Assembly: GCA_902761755.1 (NCBI GenBank)
Contig: CACWLP010000020.1
Location: 1 to 64,000 of the forward strand
Direction: 5' to 3'
Origin: an uncultured Eubacteriales bacterium
GTDB lineage: Bacteria; Bacillota; Clostridia; Christensenellales; Aristaeellaceae
DNA length: 64,000 bases
Made by a program: the position numbers and the translations under genes. Position 1 is the first letter of the stretch; every line of letters begins with the position of its first letter. Of this stretch, positions 32,701 to 41,470 are shown piece after piece. Under the pieces are notes generated by a model. It had not been told where the DNA came from. It saw nothing but the letters and a program-made list of their open reading frames with translations, and searched no databases.

Positions 32701-33942
32701 CTATTTCGCCGGCTCCGGCACCTGCTCGGATACGCCGAAGCCCGTCATGCTGCCCACCACGCGGGTGGAGAAGTTGCCCCGGCGGTTGACCCTTTCGCCC
32801 ATGAACACCAGGATGGCCGTGCCGCCGCCGTCCAGGTTCAGCGCTTCCTGCACGCCCCTTTCCAGCATGCGCTCCGCCAGCCACCGGATCTCCGCGCCCT
32901 TGGACCGCTCCTGCCGCCCTTCCACACAGAGCACGAAATAATGATACGGCTCGATCATGCCCAGGGCGATCCGCGGCTCATGGTAATGGTTTTTGTCCTT
33001 CAATACCGCTTCCGACAGCGCCCCGTCCTGCACCAGGATGGGGCCGAAGGAATAGGTGGAAACAACGCCCATATCCAGGTATTCCTGGGCGGTGTGGGAT
33101 TTTCGGGAAAAGGTCTTCATGCTGCCGTCGCCGAACACCGCCAGCACGTCCAGGCTGCACACGCTGAAGGGCGTTTTATCGTCCGTGGCGATCACCTGGC
33201 CCTCCCGGATGATGATGCCGGCGGAGCCGTCCACCTTCTCGTTGATCCGGTGGCCGTAATGATCGTCGGACAGGGCCAGCACGATCCTGTTCTGCCGGGC
33301 GAAAAGCAGCGGGTCGATCAGCTTGGTGCCGGCCGGCCGTTTGCCGTTGGGCTGGGTATAGGAAACCAGCGGCGATTCCGGGCTGCAATGAATGTCCGCC
33401 TCGTACCACACCAGGGGCGTCCATTGATCCGTATACCGGGTGATTTCGATATACAGGGAGGCGGAGGCGTAGACCCATTTTCCCGCCTCGGCATCCGCGA
33501 AAATGAATTCCTCGCCCTCCGCCGCGTCCGCCAGAAAGCCCTCCTCCGTCTGGGGGGGCATGGGGATGGGCGTGGGCGCGGGGGTGGGCACGGGAGTGGG
33601 CGGCGGCACCGGGGAGGGCGTGGGGCCCATGGTGCCGGGCACGCATTTCCCCGAATACACCAGCGCCTGCAATTCCGCGTCGGCCTCGCCGGTTTCTTCC
33701 AGGCCGTTGTTCTTCTGCAGCAGCTTCACCCGTTCCGCCGTCAGGGAATTGTACTGGTCGGACACGTTCTTGTCCTTGAAGTACCCCAGCCAGTACATGG
33801 CGGTCTTGAACTGCTTCACGTCCTGGCCCTCTGTGCCCACCTTCAGGGTGCGGTATTCCTCCGCGCAGGCAGACGCGCAGAGGCTGATGAGCAGCATGCA
33901 CATCAGCCCCGCGCAGAGGATCAGCCATTTCTTACTTCGCAT
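32701..33942 (-). CDS. Exported phosphodiester glycosidase (NAGPA-like) with PG-binding-like domain
   Basis: A 413-residue exported protein: signal peptide (about 1-27), a peptidoglycan-binding-like helical domain (about 30-95, LKVGTEGQDVKQFKTAMYWLGYF), a Pro/Thr linker (about 105-132) and a NAGPA domain (about 170-400) with the family motif LNLDGGGTAILVF. NAGPA proteins cleave phosphodiester-linked sugars, plausible on wall polymers. The start lies inside the last codons of potD (11-base overlap), making it the last gene of the polyamine operon, an unexpected partner. Confidence 0.85.
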   Translation of the reverse strand: MRSKKWLILCAGLMCMLLISLCASACAEEYRTLKVGTEGQDVKQFKTAMYWLGYFKDKNVSDQYNSLTAERVKLLQKNNGLEETGEADAELQALVYSGKCVPGTMGPTPSPVPPPTPVPTPAPTPIPMPPQTEEGFLADAAEGEEFIFADAEAGKWVYASASLYIEITRYTDQWTPLVWYEADIHCSPESPLVSYTQPNGKRPAGTKLIDPLLFARQNRIVLALSDDHYGHRINEKVDGSAGIIIREGQVIATDDKTPFSVCSLDVLAVFGDGSMKTFSRKSHTAQEYLDMGVVSTYSFGPILVQDGALSEAVLKDKNHYHEPRIALGMIEPYHYFVLCVEGRQERSKGAEIRWLAERMLERGVQEALNLDGGGTAILVFMGERVNRRGNFSTRVVGSMTGFGVSEQVPEPAK

Positions 33943-35026
33943 TTTTTACCTGGCCCCAGAACGAATTGTAGATCGTCAGCTTATCGTCGGGGATATCGTG
34001 GAAGAATTCGCAGCGCTGGATCACGTCCGGCGAGGGATTGATGGTGGTGTTCTCGGTATAGTCCTCGCCCATCAGCTCGATGGCCGCGGCGTTGGGGGAG
34101 GAATACCAGATGTATTCGCAGTTCTTCTTGGCGATGTCCGGGCGGCACAGGAAGTTGATCAGCTTTTCGGCGTTTTCCTTGTTCTTCGCCGTGGCGGGGA
34201 TCACCATGGGATCGATCCACACGTTGCTGCCTTCCTTGGGCACCGCGTAGGCCAGATCCTCGTTCTTTTCCATGGCGTAAAGGGCGTCGCCGGAGTACAC
34301 CACGGCCAGGGCCGCTTCGCCCGCCACCATCTTGTCCTTGGTTTCATCCACGTAATAGGCCTTTACCATGGGCTTCTGCTCGATCAGCTTATCCGTGGCG
34401 GCCTTCAGTTCGGGCACTTCCCGGGTGTTCATGGAATAGCCCAGGTATTTGAGGGTCACGCCCATGGTGTCGCGGATGGAATCCAGCATGAAAATATTGT
34501 CGGCATACTTTTCATTCCACAGGATGCCCCAGGAATCCACCGGATCGCTCACCAGCTTGGTATTGTACAGGATGCCCACGGTGCCCCACATGAAGGGCAC
34601 GCTGTATTTGTTCTCGGGGTCGTAATCCGGGTTCACCAGGTCCTTGCTGATGTTGGAGAAATTGGGCACGTTATCGAAATTGATCTCCGCCAGCATGTTT
34701 TCCCTGATCATGCGTTCCACGCAGTAATCGGAGGGGAACACCAGGTCATAGGCGCCGGGGCTGACCCGCACCTGCACCATCATGTCCTCGTTGGTGGTGA
34801 AGTACATCCTGTTCACGTGGATGCCGGTTTCCTGCTCGAAAAGATCGAACACCTCTTCGTCCATGTAGTCGTACCAGTTGTACACGTTCACCACCTTGCC
34901 GGTGGCCGGGACCTGCTCCGTGCTGGTCGCAGGCGTTTCGGCGCCCTTCTTGGGCAGCACAAAAATCAGGATGGCGGCAACGGCAATCAGGGCAACCAGA
35001 GCGATGATCAGGCCTTTCTTTTTCAT
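33932..35026 (-). CDS. potD: Spermidine/putrescine-binding protein PotD
   Basis: A 364-residue extracytoplasmic substrate-binding protein with a basic, hydrophobic N-terminus (about 1-25). No lipobox Cys is visible, so it is probably held by an uncleaved anchor. PotD-like stretches: VNVYNWYDYMDEEV, YDLVFPSDYCVERMI and the polyamine-pocket region VVYSGDALYAM. It delivers polyamines to PotBC. GGAGG lies 9 bases before the ATG. Confidence 0.93.
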   Translation of the reverse strand: MKKKGLIIALVALIAVAAILIFVLPKKGAETPATSTEQVPATGKVVNVYNWYDYMDEEVFDLFEQETGIHVNRMYFTTNEDMMVQVRVSPGAYDLVFPSDYCVERMIRENMLAEINFDNVPNFSNISKDLVNPDYDPENKYSVPFMWGTVGILYNTKLVSDPVDSWGILWNEKYADNIFMLDSIRDTMGVTLKYLGYSMNTREVPELKAATDKLIEQKPMVKAYYVDETKDKMVAGEAALAVVYSGDALYAMEKNEDLAYAVPKEGSNVWIDPMVIPATAKNKENAEKLINFLCRPDIAKKNCEYIWYSSPNAAAIELMGEDYTENTTINPSPDVIQRCEFFHDIPDDKLTIYNSFWGQVKNAK

Positions 35027-35053
35027 GGGTCGCGTCCTCCATTCAAAAAATGA

Positions 35054-35821
35054 TTATTTTTCCTGGCTGTCGGTCCGCTTGTTGACCAGCAGCAGCAATA
35101 CCAGCAGAACCACGAACATGAGCGCCGACAGGGCGTTCATGGTGGGCTTGATGCCCTTGCGGGCCTGCGAGTAAATGAGGGTGGACAGGTTCTGCACCAG
35201 GGGCGAAGTGGTGAAATAGCTGATGGTGAAATCGTCCAGGGAGAGGGTGAAGGCCAGCATGGCGCCGGTGATCACCCCCGGCATCACCTCGGGCAGGATC
35301 ACGTGGAACAGGGCGTACATGGGCGTCGCCCCCAAGTCCAGCGCCGCTTCGTAGCTGTTCTTGTTCATCTGCTGCAGTTTGGGCATCACCGACAGGATCA
35401 CGTAGGGCACGTCGAAGGTGATGTGGGCCAGCAGCATGGTCACGTATCCGCGCTCCACCTGGGTGAAGATGAACAGGAGCATCAGGCTGATGCCGGTGAC
35501 GATATCCGGCATGGTCATGGGGATGTTGTTCAGCGTCAGCATCAGGGCCTGGGGCCGCTTGCGCATGGCGTGGATGCCGATGGCCGCCAATGTGCCCAGC
35601 ACGGTGGAGAACAGGGCCGCCAGCACGGCGATGCTCACTGTGATCCACAGGGCGTTCATGATGTTGGGATCGTCAAAGAGCTTGCCGTACCAGATGAGGG
35701 AAAAGCCTTCCCATTTGGCGCGGCTCTCCCCCGCGTTGAAGGACTGGATGATCAGCACCACGATGGGGATGTAGAGGAACAGAAGGATCAGGCCCAGATA
35801 AATGCGCTTGAGCGTTTTCAT
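35054..35821 (-). CDS. potC: Spermidine/putrescine permease PotC
   Basis: A 255-residue ABC permease with six membrane segments and the EAA loop EAALDLGATPMYALFHVILPE that contacts PotA. The ATG at 35821 overlaps the potB stop (ATGA), fitting coupled synthesis of the two permeases. Confidence 0.94.
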   Translation of the reverse strand: MKTLKRIYLGLILLFLYIPIVVLIIQSFNAGESRAKWEGFSLIWYGKLFDDPNIMNALWITVSIAVLAALFSTVLGTLAAIGIHAMRKRPQALMLTLNNIPMTMPDIVTGISLMLLFIFTQVERGYVTMLLAHITFDVPYVILSVMPKLQQMNKNSYEAALDLGATPMYALFHVILPEVMPGVITGAMLAFTLSLDDFTISYFTTSPLVQNLSTLIYSQARKGIKPTMNALSALMFVVLLVLLLLVNKRTDSQEK

Positions 35822-36837
35822 ACGATGCCGCCCCCTTCCCCTTCGGGATCCGCCTTGCGCAGAAGCCCCAGGGACGCCAGGATCAGGATCATCATGATCA
35901 GGCTCAGGGCGCTGCCCACATTCCATTCGTTCAGGCTGGTGGAAAGGAATTTCGCTTCGATCAGATCGCCGAACAGCTGCACCTTGCCGCCGCCCAGCAG
36001 CCGGGAGATATAGAAGGTGGTGACGGCGGGCATGAACACCATCGTGATGCCGCTGACCACCCCGGGCACCGACAGGGGCAGCGTGACCTTATAGAAGGTG
36101 TGCCATTTGTCGCACCCCAGGTCCATGGCGGCTTCGGACAGCTTGTAATCCATTTTGTTGAGCACGTTGTAAATGGGGAACACCATGAAGGGCAGGAAAT
36201 TGTACACCATGCCCAGCTGCACCGCCGCCAGGTTGTTCAGCAGCTTCTGCCTGCCCACGCCCATCATTTCCAGCACGTTATTGATCAGGCCGTTGTCCTC
36301 CAGCAGGCTCATCATGGCGATGGTGCGCAGCAGGAAATTCATCCACATGGGCACGATGAAAAGGATCACCAGGGTGGGCCCCAGCTTGAATTCCCGGTCG
36401 GCCATGATATGCGCCGCGGGATAGCCCAGCAGCAGGCAGATGGCGGTGCACAGGAAGGCCATCCACAGGGAGAACACCAGGGTGTCGATGTTGATGGCGT
36501 TCCGGGCCAGGCCCAGGTCCTCCAGCGAAAGCCCCATGGCCAGGTAGCTTTCCAGCTCCTTCGGGTCTATGGCCTTGCGGGCGTTGTAATTGCTGTCCCA
36601 GAAATTCTTGAAATTATCCAGGGTGAAATTCCCCGCCGGATCGGTGAAGGAGAAATACGCCACCAGCAGGCAGGGGATCACCGTGAAAAGCGCCAGCCAC
36701 AGCACGTAGGGCGATGCGAACAGCGGGCGCTTGAACCCGCGGTTCTTCTTCACGTACATGCCCACCAGCGTCAGGAACGCCGCCAGGCCCGCGCCCATCA
36801 CCCAGTAGCCCCAAACGGGCACCTGAAAATCGGTCAT
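35818..36837 (-). CDS. potB: Spermidine/putrescine permease PotB (extra N-terminal helix)
   Basis: A 339-residue ABC permease, with the EAA loop [17 protein letters not shown]. Compared with typical PotB (about 280-300 residues) it has one more hydrophobic segment at the N-terminus (about residues 9-29, [18 protein letters not shown]) and an insertion of about 40 residues after the first usual helix. The start overlaps the potA stop. Confidence 0.92.
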   Translation of the reverse strand: MTDFQVPVWGYWVMGAGLAAFLTLVGMYVKKNRGFKRPLFASPYVLWLALFTVIPCLLVAYFSFTDPAGNFTLDNFKNFWDSNYNARKAIDPKELESYLAMGLSLEDLGLARNAINIDTLVFSLWMAFLCTAICLLLGYPAAHIMADREFKLGPTLVILFIVPMWMNFLLRTIAMMSLLEDNGLINNVLEMMGVGRQKLLNNLAAVQLGMVYNFLPFMVFPIYNVLNKMDYKLSEAAMDLGCDKWHTFYKVTLPLSVPGVVSGITMVFMPAVTTFYISRLLGGGKVQLFGDLIEAKFLSTSLNEWNVGSALSLIMMILILASLGLLRKADPEGEGGGIV

Positions 36838-37913
36838 TGCGCGTCTTCCTCCTGCGGCTGCTTGTTCTCTTCCTGCATGGGGTGCATGATGTGGATGTTG
36901 AAGGGCACCACCGACAGGCCCACCCGGCTGCCTTCCGGCTGCATGGTGGTGGAATGGACCTTCCAGATGGAGTGGCCCGCGTCGATCATCATTTCGTAAT
37001 GCACGCCCTTGAAGAGCACGGACTTGATCACGCCCGTCACCTGGCCCACGTCCTCGCCCACCAGCAGCACGTCCTCAGGCCGGATCACCACGTCCACAGG
37101 CTTGTCCTCCCCGAAGCCGGAGTCCACGCAGGGGAAGTCCGCGCCGCAGAAATGCACCATTTCGTCCCGCACCATGGTGCCGGAAAAGATGTTGCTTTCC
37201 CCGATGAAGTTGGCCACGAAGGCGTTGCTGGGCTCGTCGTAAATGGATTTGGGCGTGCCGATCTGCAGGATGTTGCCCCCCTGCATCACCACGATGGTGT
37301 CGCTCATGGTGAGGGCTTCCTCCTGATCGTGGGTGACGTAGAGGAAGGTGATGCCCAGGCGCTGCTGCATGGATTTGAGCTCCAGCTGCATTTCCTTGCG
37401 CAGCTTCAGGTCCAGCGCGCCCAGGGGCTCGTCCAGCAGCAGCACCTCGGGCTCGTTCACCAGGGCCCTGGCGATGGCGATGCGCTGCTGCTGCCCGCCG
37501 GAGAGGGATTCCACGCTGCGCTTGCCGAAGCCGGAGAGGTTCACCAGGTCCAGCATGTAATCCACTTTTTTCTGGATCTCCGCCGCCGACATTTTTTTGA
37601 TCTTGAGCCCGAAGGCGATGTTGTCCTTCACGTTCAGGTGGGGAAACAGGGCGTACTTCTGGAACACCGTGTTCACCCGGCGCCTGTAGGGCGGGATTTC
37701 GGAAATATCCTGGCCGTCGAAGATCACCCGGCCGCTGTCGGCCCTTTCAAAGCCGCCGATGATGCGCAGCGTGGTGGTCTTCCCGCAGCCGGAGGGGCCC
37801 AGCAGGGTGACGAATTCCTTCTGGCGGATGTAGAGGTTGATATGGTTGAGCACCGTGACGCCGTCGTAGGCTTTTGAAATATCCTCCAGGGTGATGAGGC
37901 GCTTATCTTCCAT
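36834..37913 (-). CDS. potA: Spermidine/putrescine ATPase PotA
   Basis: A 359-residue ABC ATPase: Walker [10 protein letters not shown], signature [13 protein letters not shown], Walker [13 protein letters not shown], and a C-terminal TOBE regulatory domain (about 275-345). It powers PotBC. It follows the cupin regulator by 18 bases. Confidence 0.94.
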   Translation of the reverse strand: MEDKRLITLEDISKAYDGVTVLNHINLYIRQKEFVTLLGPSGCGKTTTLRIIGGFERADSGRVIFDGQDISEIPPYRRRVNTVFQKYALFPHLNVKDNIAFGLKIKKMSAAEIQKKVDYMLDLVNLSGFGKRSVESLSGGQQQRIAIARALVNEPEVLLLDEPLGALDLKLRKEMQLELKSMQQRLGITFLYVTHDQEEALTMSDTIVVMQGGNILQIGTPKSIYDEPSNAFVANFIGESNIFSGTMVRDEMVHFCGADFPCVDSGFGEDKPVDVVIRPEDVLLVGEDVGQVTGVIKSVLFKGVHYEMMIDAGHSIWKVHSTTMQPEGSRVGLSVVPFNIHIMHPMQEENKQPQEEDAQ

Positions 37914-37931
37914 CGTGCGGATCCCCCTTGA

Positions 37932-38474
37932 TCAGAATGTGGGCGGCGTGGACACCCAGAGCAGCTGGGCCTTGCGCTTCCCCGTGTTTTCCACCCAATG
38001 CACCGCGCCGGGATGCAGGGAAAAGCTCTCCCCCGCCCGGACCCGCAGCATCTTTCCGTCCACGTGCAGCGTCAGGGTACCCCCCAGCACGTAGCCGAAT
38101 TCCTCGCCCTCGTGGGGCGGCAGCTCCTGGGTGCGGCCGCCTTCCCCCAGCTCCACCAGGATGGGCTCCATATCGTTCTTCTGGGCGCTGGGCACCAGCC
38201 AGGTGATGCTGCCCCGGAGGGTTTCCCCGTCTTCCTTGACGAACATATCGTTCCGGGAAAAGACGTATTTTTCGTCCCCCGTCTCGGAAAAGAATTCCTT
38301 GAGATTGCTGCCCAGGCATTCCAGCATGTCCGTCAGCGTGGCGATGGAGGGCGAGGCCAGGTCCCTTTCCACCTGGGAAATGAACCCCTTGCTCAGCTCG
38401 CACCGGTCCGCCACCTCTTCCTGGGTCAGCTGCCGCTGCAGCCGCAGCTGCTTGAGCTTTTCGCCGATTTTCAC
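37932..38474 (-). CDS. HTH-cupin transcriptional regulator (PuuR-like)
   Basis: A 180-residue protein with an XRE-type helix-turn-helix (about 1-60; LTQEEVADRCELSKGFISQVE) and a C-terminal cupin sensor domain (about 105-175; PHEGEEFGYVLGGTLTL). Such proteins repress polyamine uptake or use genes and sense polyamines. First gene of the pot operon; two palindromes just behind the promoter suggest autoregulation. GTG start at 38474, GGGGGG 6 bases ahead; a start at 38519 would lie inside the first operator. Confidence 0.92.
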   Translation of the reverse strand: MKIGEKLKQLRLQRQLTQEEVADRCELSKGFISQVERDLASPSIATLTDMLECLGSNLKEFFSETGDEKYVFSRNDMFVKEDGETLRGSITWLVPSAQKNDMEPILVELGEGGRTQELPPHEGEEFGYVLGGTLTLHVDGKMLRVRAGESFSLHPGAVHWVENTGKRKAQLLWVSTPPTF

Positions 38475-38499
38475 CCGCGTCCCCCCTTTCCGCAAAAAA

Positions 38500-38551
38500 T
38501 GTTTAGATAAACTAAACATTTTCCTCAGCCGTCGGTTTAGAAAAACTAAAC
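38500..38551. promoter_or_regulatory. Twin operator palindromes of the pot operon
   Basis: Two copies of GTTTAG-N5-CTAAAC: 38501-38517 (spacer ATAAA) and 38535-38551 (spacer AAAAA), centres 34 bases apart. They lie between the predicted transcription start and the regulator start codon. They probably bind the HTH-cupin regulator. Confidence 0.82.
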
Positions 38552-38566
38552 TTTTCAGCAGAAAAC

Positions 38567-38595
38567 ATTAAACCACAGATACGGCTCCGTGTCAA
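38567..38595 (-). promoter_or_regulatory. pot operon promoter
   Basis: On the minus strand: perfect TTGACA (plus 38590-38595), 17-base spacer, TTTAAT (38567-38572). Confidence 0.85.
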
Positions 38596-38628
38596 TATCC
38601 CTTTTTCGTTTTTTCCCCTTTTTCCGGC

Positions 38629-38656
38629 AAAAAACCCCGGGGCAAAAACCCCGGGG
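38629..38656 (-). terminator. Intrinsic terminator of the SH3b-repeat gene
   Basis: On the minus strand, CCCCGGGG, loop TTTTTG, CCCCGGGG, then TTTTTT. It insulates the gene from the pot promoter just beyond. Confidence 0.85.
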
Positions 38657-38693
38657 CCTGCAGCGTGCCGTTTCATCCGAAAAAGATTTGTTT

Positions 38694-40022
38694 TTATCGC
38701 AGATACCAGGAAATCATCCATCCCTCCTGGCCGTTCACCCGGATGCGGCACCAGGTATCGCCCCTTTCCAGCAGCTCCACCACCGTGCCGCTGGGGATCT
38801 GGGCGATGACGTTGTCCTCCTCGCTGTGGGGGCGGGAGCGGAGGTTCACGAAGGAATTGTTGGGCTGGGTCACGGTGGCGGTGCCGGGCACGGGGGTCGG
38901 CGCGGGAGTGGTGCCGGGGGCCGGCGTGGGCGTCACCACGACGCCGGGAGGCGTGGTGGTGAGGAACTGGCGCATCATATAGCCGTTCTGTCCCGCCACC
39001 GTCACCTGGCACCAGTTGCCCACCGTGTTCCATACGGAAACGGCGGTGCCGTTGGGATACAGGCCCAGGGAAGCGGAGGACATGCTGACGTTCTCCCGCA
39101 GGTGCAGCTTGCCCGAATTGCCGGTGGCCACATACATGGTCACCGCCACAGGCGCGGGCGCGGGGCTGGCGCCCGGTTCGGGCGTGGGGGACGGCACGGG
39201 CACAGGGGAGGGCACGGGGGCCGGGCCGCCGTTGACCGTGGACAGGAAGCCCATCATCATATAGCCCTGCAGCCCGCCCACCTGCACCTGGGCCCAGCCG
39301 TTGCCCAGGGGGATGGCCTGCACCGCGGTGCCGTTGGGGAACAGCCCCAGGGACCGGGACGAGGTGCTGGTCGCTTCCCGCAGATGCAGCTTGCCGGAAT
39401 TGCCGGTCCAGACGTACAGCGTGGTGGCCCTGGCAGGATCAAAGGGCGGAGGGGTGGGCTGCCCGGGCACGGGCGCCGGCGCCGGGGAACTGCCGGAAAG
39501 GAACTGCAGCATCATATAGCCCTGCAGTCCGCCCACCCGGACGAAGGCGAAATTGCCCACCCGGGCCGTCACCTGCACCGCGGTGCCGTTGGGGAACAGC
39601 CCCAGGGACCGGGAGGCAGTGGTGGGCTGCTCCCGCAGGTGCAGCTTGCCCGTATTGCCCGTCCGGACGTACAGGGTGGTATCCTCCGTGGGCACGGGGG
39701 TCACCACCGTCCAGGGCACGGCCGTGGGAACGGGCCCCACGGGAGGAACGGCGGTAAGGCAGCTCAGGAGCATAAAGCCGTTCTGCCCGCCCACCGTCAC
39801 AGTGGCCCAGCCGTTCTGGGTGCTGTGCACCGTAATGGGCGTGCCGTTGGCGTACAGCCCCAGGGAAGCAGCCTGCACGCTGGGCTGGGTGCGCAGGTGC
39901 AGCCGCCCGGTGTTGCCGGTGCGCACATACATGGTGGTATCTTCCGCCAGGGCCGCGGTCAGCGGCAGCGTCAGCGCCGCCAGCAGCGCCAGCACGAAAA
40001 CGATCCTGATCAGCTTTTTCAT
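38694..40022 (-). CDS. Exported protein with five SH3b domains
   Basis: A 442-residue exported protein: signal peptide (about 1-26, ending AALAED) and five bacterial SH3 (SH3b) domains of about 60 residues each (near 28, 113, 200, 293 and 380), separated by Pro/Thr/Val linkers. The first four carry the same signature TGN(T/S)GKLHLR or GRLHLR and LGL(Y/F)xNGTxV; the fifth is different (FVNLRSRPHSEED). SH3b domains usually bind wall peptides. No catalytic domain is present, so it is likely a wall-binding scaffold. Confidence 0.88.
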   Translation of the reverse strand: MKKLIRIVFVLALLAALTLPLTAALAEDTTMYVRTGNTGRLHLRTQPSVQAASLGLYANGTPITVHSTQNGWATVTVGGQNGFMLLSCLTAVPPVGPVPTAVPWTVVTPVPTEDTTLYVRTGNTGKLHLREQPTTASRSLGLFPNGTAVQVTARVGNFAFVRVGGLQGYMMLQFLSGSSPAPAPVPGQPTPPPFDPARATTLYVWTGNSGKLHLREATSTSSRSLGLFPNGTAVQAIPLGNGWAQVQVGGLQGYMMMGFLSTVNGGPAPVPSPVPVPSPTPEPGASPAPAPVAVTMYVATGNSGKLHLRENVSMSSASLGLYPNGTAVSVWNTVGNWCQVTVAGQNGYMMRQFLTTTPPGVVVTPTPAPGTTPAPTPVPGTATVTQPNNSFVNLRSRPHSEEDNVIAQIPSGTVVELLERGDTWCRIRVNGQEGWMISWYLR

Positions 40023-40073
40023 AATTTGTTCGCTTCCTTTCGGGGATGCGCAGGGCCTGCCTGCTTGATGATC

Positions 40074-40102
40074 AGTATACCATATCCCGCCATGGATTCC
40101 AA
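40074..40102 (-). promoter_or_regulatory. Promoter of the SH3b-repeat gene
   Basis: On the minus strand: TTGGAA (plus 40097-40102), 17-base spacer, TATACT (40074-40079) with TGG before it (extended -10). Confidence 0.78.
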
Positions 40103-40251
40103 TAGCTGCCGGGGCAAAAACCGCGTGTTTTACACTGGTTACAATTTTCTTTCTTTTTCGCGCAAAGCGAAACAAACGCCCCCTTTGCCCCGTCTGTACT
40201 ATATATGGCCTTTCCCGGCGCTTTATGCCGCCCGGAAAGATTTTTTATAGA

Positions 40252-40286
40252 AAAAGCCGGACCCGTCAGGATCCGACTCCGTCTTT
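40252..40286 (-). terminator. Intrinsic terminator of galM
   Basis: On the minus strand, GTCGGATCC pairs with GGGTCCGGC (two wobbles) around TGAC, then TTTTT. It starts a few bases after the galM stop codon. Confidence 0.75.
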
Positions 40287-40290
40287 CATT

Positions 40291-41343
40291 TCAACGGACA
40301 GAGAAGGTGTATACAGTCGCGGTCCTGTACACATCCCCCGCTTTGAGGACGGTGGAGGGGAATTCCGGATGGTTGGGGCTGTCGGGGTAATGCTGGGTCT
40401 CCAGCGCGGCCCCGGCAAAATTGCCGTAATGCGCGCCGCCCTTGCCGGTCTGATCCATGGTCTGGGCGCTGTAGAACTGGATGCCCGGCTCCTCCGTCAG
40501 CACCCGCATTTCCCGGCCACTGCCCGCGTCATAGAGCACGGCGGCTTCCTTCATGCCCTCGCCCCGGAGCACGTAGTTGATATCGTAGCCCGCCACGTTC
40601 TCCATCAGGTGGCATTCCCCCATCCGGGCGATGCCGTCGCCGATGCGGGTGGGCGTGCGCAGGTCCAGGGGTGTGCCGGCCACGTCTGCGTATTTCCCGT
40701 TGGGGATCAATTCGTCGTCCACGTCGGTGACGCAGTCGGCGTTGATCTGCAGCGTATGGCCCAGGATGTTCCCCACCCCGGCCCCCGCCAGGTTCCAGTA
40801 AGCGTGGTTGGTCAGGTTCACCACGGTGTCCTTGTCGGACTGGGCAAGATACCGGATGGTCAGGGCGTTTTGATCGTCCCAGGCGTAGGTCACCTGCACC
40901 CGCAGCTTTCCGGGGTATCCTTCCTCGCCGTCGTGGGCCACGTAGGTGAGCACCAGGGCGTCCTCGCCCTCGGCCTCCAGGATCTGCCCCTTCCACCATT
41001 TCTTGTCAAAGCCCTCGCGGCCGCCGTGAAGGCTGTTTTTCCCGTCGTTGGGAAACAGGGTGTATTCCTGCCCGTTCAGGGAAAAGCGGCTGCCGCCGAT
41101 GCGGTTGCCGTAGCGCCCCACGATGGCGCCCAGAAAGCCGGGCTTCTGATCGTATTCCTCCAGGGTGTCAAAGCCCAGGCACACGTCGGCCAGCTTTCCT
41201 TCCCGGTCCGGCACCCGGACGGACACCAGATGCGCCCCGAAATCCAGCACGGAAACGGACGCGCCGTTTTGATTCGTCAGGGTATACAGCGTCATTGGAC
41301 GGCCGATCTGGTCGATGCCGAAGGGCTTCATGGTGATGCTCAT
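40291..41343 (-). CDS. galM: Aldose 1-epimerase (galactose mutarotase)
   Basis: A 350-residue mutarotase that interconverts alpha and beta anomers of sugars. Motifs: GRYGNRIGGSRF, NSLHGG (catalytic His), NLTNHAYWNLAG (second His) and the C-terminal ALETQHYPDSPNHPEFP with the catalytic Glu. GAGGAGG lies ahead of the ATG. The leader has a small hairpin AACGC-ATAA-GCGTT. No other Leloir genes nearby. Confidence 0.94.
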   Translation of the reverse strand: MSITMKPFGIDQIGRPMTLYTLTNQNGASVSVLDFGAHLVSVRVPDREGKLADVCLGFDTLEEYDQKPGFLGAIVGRYGNRIGGSRFSLNGQEYTLFPNDGKNSLHGGREGFDKKWWKGQILEAEGEDALVLTYVAHDGEEGYPGKLRVQVTYAWDDQNALTIRYLAQSDKDTVVNLTNHAYWNLAGAGVGNILGHTLQINADCVTDVDDELIPNGKYADVAGTPLDLRTPTRIGDGIARMGECHLMENVAGYDINYVLRGEGMKEAAVLYDAGSGREMRVLTEEPGIQFYSAQTMDQTGKGGAHYGNFAGAALETQHYPDSPNHPEFPSTVLKAGDVYRTATVYTFSVR

Positions 41344-41386
41344 GCCGTATTCCTCCTCGAAACGCTTATGCGTTGCTCACATGCTT

Positions 41387-41415
41387 ATTATATGCTATTT
41401 TTTTCCGCTTGAAAA
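41387..41415 (-). promoter_or_regulatory. galM promoter
   Basis: On the minus strand: TTTTCA (plus 41410-41415), 17-base spacer, TATAAT (41387-41392). Confidence 0.65.
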
Positions 41416-41470
41416 GCATAAATTTTCAAACAAACGGAAAAACTGATGCCATCCAGGAGGCGATGAATCC

